Origin: an uncultured Erysipelotrichaceae bacterium
Lineage (GTDB): Bacteria; Bacillota_I; Bacilli_A; RF39; UBA660
Assembly (NCBI GenBank): GCA_902766875.1
Contig: CACXFI010000058.1
Location: 1-17,541, forward strand
Direction: 5' to 3'
DNA: 17,541 nt
Each line of letters begins with the position of its first letter. Positions within the stretch are counted from its first letter, which is position 1. The notes beneath the pieces were generated by a model that did no database searches, was not told where the DNA came from, and was given only the letters and a program-made list of their open reading frames with translations. Shown piece by piece: positions 14,835 through 17,541 of the stretch. The position numbers and the translations under genes are program-made.

Positions 14835-15713
14835 TTAGTTTGATTTTTTTAAATATTTAATAAATGTTTTACTAGCAAATGTTAATGATATTGATTTGTT
14901 GGTAGCTAAATATATGTCTATATTTGGTATTTTCTTATTAATATTTAACTCTTTTAAATTTGGATGATTTCTTTTTGCTAAATCTATAGTGGAAAAACCT
15001 ATACCTAAACCAATATTAACAAATTCAACGATTAATTCTTGACTGACAACTTCCATTTTAGGTATTAGTTTAACATTGTTTTGAAGAGCAATGTAATCTA
15101 ATGATTGTCTACTATTTGACTCACTTTTTTGTAGTATAAGAGGTATTCTATTTAAATCTTCAAAACTATTTACATCGTCATCAAAGAATTCGGAATTATA
15201 TATAAAGCCTTGCTTTAGTTCTTTTACTTTTTCTAGATTAAGATTTGTTTCCTTAATATTGCTTTCGTTAAAAATAACAAAATCTAATTTTCCTAATTTT
15301 AAATCACTTATTAGATTACTTGTTAAATCATTTGTGATACTAATATTTATATTAGGGTAATCATGATGGAATTCTTTTAAAGAATTTATTAAAACAAGTT
15401 TAGTTAAAGTAGTTGAACAACCAATCTTTATTTCACCTTTTGATAAATCTTTAAATGAAGTGAATTCATTTTCAGCATTATTTATGAGTTCAAGTGCTCC
15501 TTTTACATATTCATAAAACATTTCACCTTCAGAAGTTAATTCCATACCCTTATTACTTCTTAAAAATAATGTACCACCTAATTGGTCCTCTAATTTTTTA
15601 ATTGATTGGGAAATAGCTGGCTGAGATATATGTAATTCTTCACTTGCTCTAGTCATATGCTTATTTTTGGCTACAGTATAAAAGACTCTATATAATTCTA
15701 AATCTATATTCAT
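14835..15713 (-). CDS. LysR-family transcriptional regulator
   Basis: LysR proteins bind T-N11-A sites through an N-terminal winged helix and respond to a small molecule through a two-lobed C-terminal domain. The 292 residues are typical. Residues 1-60 are the HTH (LELYRVFYTVAKNKHMTRAS, then LHISQPAISQSIKKLEDQLG, LFLRSNKGMELTSEG), and about 85-290 form the substrate-binding-type domain starting GEIKIGCSTTLTK. SD AAGGAGAG lies 7 nt before ATG 15713. A strong extended -10 promoter on this strand is overlapped by a symmetric candidate operator, consistent with autorepression. The Nudix gene is divergent 91 nt away, the classic layout of a LysR regulator and its target. The effector cannot be read from the sequence. 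Confidence 0.95.
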   Translation of the reverse strand: MNIDLELYRVFYTVAKNKHMTRASEELHISQPAISQSIKKLEDQLGGTLFLRSNKGMELTSEGEMFYEYVKGALELINNAENEFTSFKDLSKGEIKIGCSTTLTKLVLINSLKEFHHDYPNINISITNDLTSNLISDLKLGKLDFVIFNESNIKETNLNLEKVKELKQGFIYNSEFFDDDVNSFEDLNRIPLILQKSESNSRQSLDYIALQNNVKLIPKMEVVSQELIVEFVNIGLGIGFSTIDLAKRNHPNLKELNINKKIPNIDIYLATNKSISLTFASKTFIKYLKKSN

Positions 15714-15733
15714 TATAAGCTCTCCTTATCTAC

Positions 15734-15763
15734 ATTATAACATAAATATATTTTACTTATCAA
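15734..15763 (-). promoter_or_regulatory. LysR promoter overlapped by a symmetric LysR-type operator
   Basis: On the - strand: TTGATA (15758-15763), 18-nt spacer, TATAAT (15734-15739) with TGT before it as an extended -10. The 24-bp segment 15737-15760 is an imperfect palindrome with ATAA...TTAT arms and an AAATATATTT core; its T at 15743 and A at 15755 make a centred T-N11-A. Binding there would block the LysR promoter and sit upstream of the Nudix gene, which has no good -35 of its own. AT-rich palindromes arise easily by chance, so the operator is a candidate only. Confidence 0.5.
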
Positions 15764-15804
15764 TAAATTCATAATAAAATATAAGTGAAAGGAAGGAAAA
15801 TATA

Positions 15805-17220
15805 ATGAATTATGAACAGATTAAAGAAGAATTTATAAAATTAAAAAAAGAAGAATTAGAATGTATTGTAAAAGTTATTAAATCAAGTCATAGTAAAACA
15901 TTATCAGATTCTGAAAAATTAGAAATTTATAGAAATATAAAAAACTATAAAATAAAACTAAATGAAGTATTAAAAAAACTTTGTAAAGAAGTGATTAAAA
16001 ATGGATTAATAGATTCGTTGGAGTTAGAAGACGTAATTATTGAATTTGATATAGATAAAAGTTACTTATCCATGATGAACAATTTTGAATCTGAGAAATT
16101 GAAATTTATATTAAAATCATTATGGATAGAACCAGAAACATTTAAATTTAAACTGTCAATAGAAGATTTATTGTATCGAAACTATTATAGTATAAACCCT
16201 GATATGATTCAAAATGGCCAAAGATTAATAGAAATGCCTATTTATTTTTTTTGTGGTCATTATGATTATCGAAAAGACTGCTATGGACCAGCTTTAGGTG
16301 GAGATGACGATTATATTTATGGAGTATACGAAGAATATGAAAATAGGATTTATACACATTCATCTACTAGAAAAGAAATTTCAAAAAAATCAATGGATGA
16401 ATTTGAGAGTGACAAAATAATTATTGCTTCAAAAAGATATGTTTATTCGGAAGAAGTTAAAAAAATATTTGAAGAAGAATTATTAAATGATCAAAATAAA
16501 ACTATAGATGATTGTGTTAAAATAACTAGAAATAGAATAGAAGAATTAAATTATGTTAGAAGTCCAGAGTACAAAGAAAAAGTATTGCTAGATAAAATTA
16601 ATGAATTATATAAAAGTGTAAAAGGAGAGTTTATAAAAAAAGAAGTATTATATAGTGGTAATTTTCTTGATATTATAAGAGAAATATATAAATTACCAAA
16701 CAAAAAGACTGTTGAAAAAGAAAAAGTTGTAAAAAATAGTGGTAAAAATTCTGTAATAGTAATTGCAGTAAACAGTGATAGTGAATACATAATTACTTTC
16801 CAAAACAGAATTAAAGATAAAATAATTGCTGAGTTCCCATCGGGGTATATTGAAGAAAATGAAACTCCTATAGAAGCTGCAAGAAGAGAGTTACAAGAAG
16901 AAACAGGTTATACTGCAAATGACTTATTTATAATAGATGATGCTTATACATCACCAGGAATTGATAATTCAACTACATATATAGTCGTAGCCAATAATTG
17001 TATAAAAACAAATGATATTAAAACTGAAGGTACTGAACTTGTAAATTATGGCCTATTTTCAAGAGACGAGTTAAAGTACTTAATCGATAATAACATTATT
17101 AGTGGTGCTTTGAATAAACTAGCATATTATAGTCTAATTAGACATGCTGTTTGGGATTTTACATATATAAATGGAAATAAAAAAGTATATAAATTAGAAA
17201 GTAAGAATAAAAGCAATTAA
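15805..17220 (+). CDS. Nudix hydrolase with a large N-terminal domain of unknown function, 471 residues
   Basis: The C-terminal part (about 315-460) is a Nudix domain with a complete Nudix box, GYIEENETPIEAARRELQEE followed by TGY, fitting G-x5-E-x7-REU-x-EE-x-G-U. An upstream FPS and a downstream YTSPGIDNST resemble ADP-ribose pyrophosphatases, which split ADP-ribose-like nucleoside diphosphates with Mg2+. The first ~310 residues are not recognised: helical and Lys/Glu-rich at 1-130, then a Tyr/Asp/Cys-rich patch (CGHYDYRKDCYGPALGGDDD) and a second helical part. Ordinary ADP-ribose pyrophosphatases are about 170-210 residues, so the N-terminal half is the unusual feature. SD AAGGAAGG is 8 nt before ATG 15805. 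No good promoter is visible, which suggests activation by the divergent LysR. Lys is nearly always AAA, unlike upstream genes. A cytosolic location is likely. Confidence 0.88.
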   Translation: MNYEQIKEEFIKLKKEELECIVKVIKSSHSKTLSDSEKLEIYRNIKNYKIKLNEVLKKLCKEVIKNGLIDSLELEDVIIEFDIDKSYLSMMNNFESEKLKFILKSLWIEPETFKFKLSIEDLLYRNYYSINPDMIQNGQRLIEMPIYFFCGHYDYRKDCYGPALGGDDDYIYGVYEEYENRIYTHSSTRKEISKKSMDEFESDKIIIASKRYVYSEEVKKIFEEELLNDQNKTIDDCVKITRNRIEELNYVRSPEYKEKVLLDKINELYKSVKGEFIKKEVLYSGNFLDIIREIYKLPNKKTVEKEKVVKNSGKNSVIVIAVNSDSEYIITFQNRIKDKIIAEFPSGYIEENETPIEAARRELQEETGYTANDLFIIDDAYTSPGIDNSTTYIVVANNCIKTNDIKTEGTELVNYGLFSRDELKYLIDNNIISGALNKLAYYSLIRHAVWDFTYINGNKKVYKLESKNKSN

Positions 17221-17240
17221 CAGTTAAAAATAATTTTTAT

Positions 17241-17267
17241 TTGGAAGTTCAATATATGTGTTATAAT
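17241..17267 (+). promoter_or_regulatory. Promoter of the last, partial gene
   Basis: TGT-TATAAT with the -10 at 17262-17267 is an extended -10; TTGGAA (17241-17246) is a possible -35 with a short 15-nt spacer. It lies 28 nt before ATG 17296. Confidence 0.55.
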
Positions 17268-17295
17268 ATATAACTAAACAGAGGAGGTTTGTAAT

Positions 17296-17541
17296 ATGGA
17301 TGCTAAAAATAATAAAGGTCCTACTTTTGTTCAAATTGTTAAAGGGAAACCAGGTCCTAGCTATGAGTATCAACCATCATATGATATATGTCCTGGAGTA
17401 TATGATGGTTATATTGAAGATTATTATGCTTTTAATCACGAGCAGTATTCAGATCTTGGTCCAAGAACAGATGCTGATGAAGTTATTGGTAATTTGTTAA
17501 TTATCGATGATTTAGATGAATTAGATGATTTTCATGCCAAA
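17296..17541 (+). CDS. Orphan acidic protein, N-terminal 82 residues (3' end outside window)
   Basis: An open frame from ATG 17296 to the window end with a strong SD GAGGAGG (17281-17287) and an extended -10 promoter upstream. The family is not recognised. The visible product starts MDAKNNKGPTFVQIVKGKPG, passes through a Tyr/Pro-rich stretch (YEYQPSYDICPGVYDGYIED) and becomes strongly acidic (IIDDLDELDDFHAK at the window edge). No signal peptide or membrane segment is seen. A 66-residue open frame at 17300-17500 overlaps it in another frame and lacks a ribosome site, so it is not the gene. Having its own promoter argues against a simple operon with the Nudix gene, though no clear terminator separates them. 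Confidence 0.75.
   Translation, partial: MDAKNNKGPTFVQIVKGKPGPSYEYQPSYDICPGVYDGYIEDYYAFNHEQYSDLGPRTDADEVIGNLLIIDDLDELDDFHAK

Larger units (their letters stand above)
12278..17541. mobile_element. Putative integrated accessory element (left end in window, right end not seen)
   Basis: The stretch starts where the ABC permease is cut and holds a large serine recombinase, a coupled small ORF, a candidate ncRNA, a broken DUF3800 gene, a LysR/Nudix divergent pair and an orphan gene. Gene orientation changes here after 12 kb of uniform + strand genes, and the Nudix gene uses AAA for Lys almost exclusively whereas the upstream genes use many AAG codons. Whether LysR and Nudix belong to the element or to flanking chromosome cannot be decided without the right end. 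If the permease was simply split, its N-terminal half should appear on the - strand beyond 17541. Confidence 0.42.

Noticed and set aside
16551..16790. 79-residue - strand open frame
   Set aside because: Antisense shadow inside the Nudix gene, with no start signals.
17300..17500. 66-residue + strand open frame
   Set aside because: The frame beginning at 17296 has the correctly spaced GAGGAGG site and stays open to the window end; this one is out of frame with it and lies inside it.
1..17541. CRISPR array, rRNA or tRNA genes, Cas or known defence operons
   Set aside because: No repeat-spacer periodicity, no rRNA/tRNA signatures, and no recognisable cas or known defence genes were seen on either strand.

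Overview
The window comes from an AT-rich, low-GC Gram-positive anaerobe (Bacillota, probably an uncultured gut-type lineage of Bacilli). The evidence is a PFOR gene, a B-type RNase P RNA, GpsB, the rodZ-like/pgsA/recA order seen in Bacillus, strong purine-rich Shine-Dalgarno sites and consensus sigma-A promoters. TGG codes for Trp and all stops seen are TAA or TAG, so I see no sign of a recoded TGA. Genus-level placement is not possible from this sequence alone.

Bases 1-12100 look like ordinary chromosome, all on the + strand. In order they are: the C-terminal 469 residues of pyruvate:ferredoxin oxidoreductase; a 53-residue orphan small ORF with its own perfect promoter and terminator; an orphan tail-anchored membrane protein; gpsB; rnpB, starting 2 nt after gpsB ends; a short RodZ-like HTH-membrane protein; pgsA; recA with a perfect promoter and a candidate LexA box; a TGS-domain/uridine-kinase-type fusion; and two tandem MacB-like ABC transporters, each with ATPase and FtsX-type permease fused in one chain. 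A 14-bp-stem bidirectional terminator closes this block.

Bases about 12070-17541 look like an accessory island. A C-terminal remnant of an SsuC/TauC-type ABC permease (- strand) is cut off where a large serine recombinase gene ends, as expected if a recombinase-driven element had inserted into the permease gene. The recombinase gene has a problem at its start: its best ATG is one base out of frame with the catalytic domain. A 43-codon small gene is coupled to it upstream. Next comes an intergenic hub of about 340 bases with promoters on both strands and a compact, locally GC-rich, structured transcript ending in a strong terminator. This candidate ncRNA converges on a broken DUF3800 gene and shares its terminator. 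The island continues with a LysR regulator, a divergent two-domain Nudix hydrolase with a candidate LysR operator between them, and the start of an acidic orphan protein that runs off the window.

The candidate ncRNA beside the DUF3800 relic is the strongest lead for something little described. The recombinase start region and the LysR/Nudix pair come next. The right end of the element and the 5' half of the permease are not in the window.
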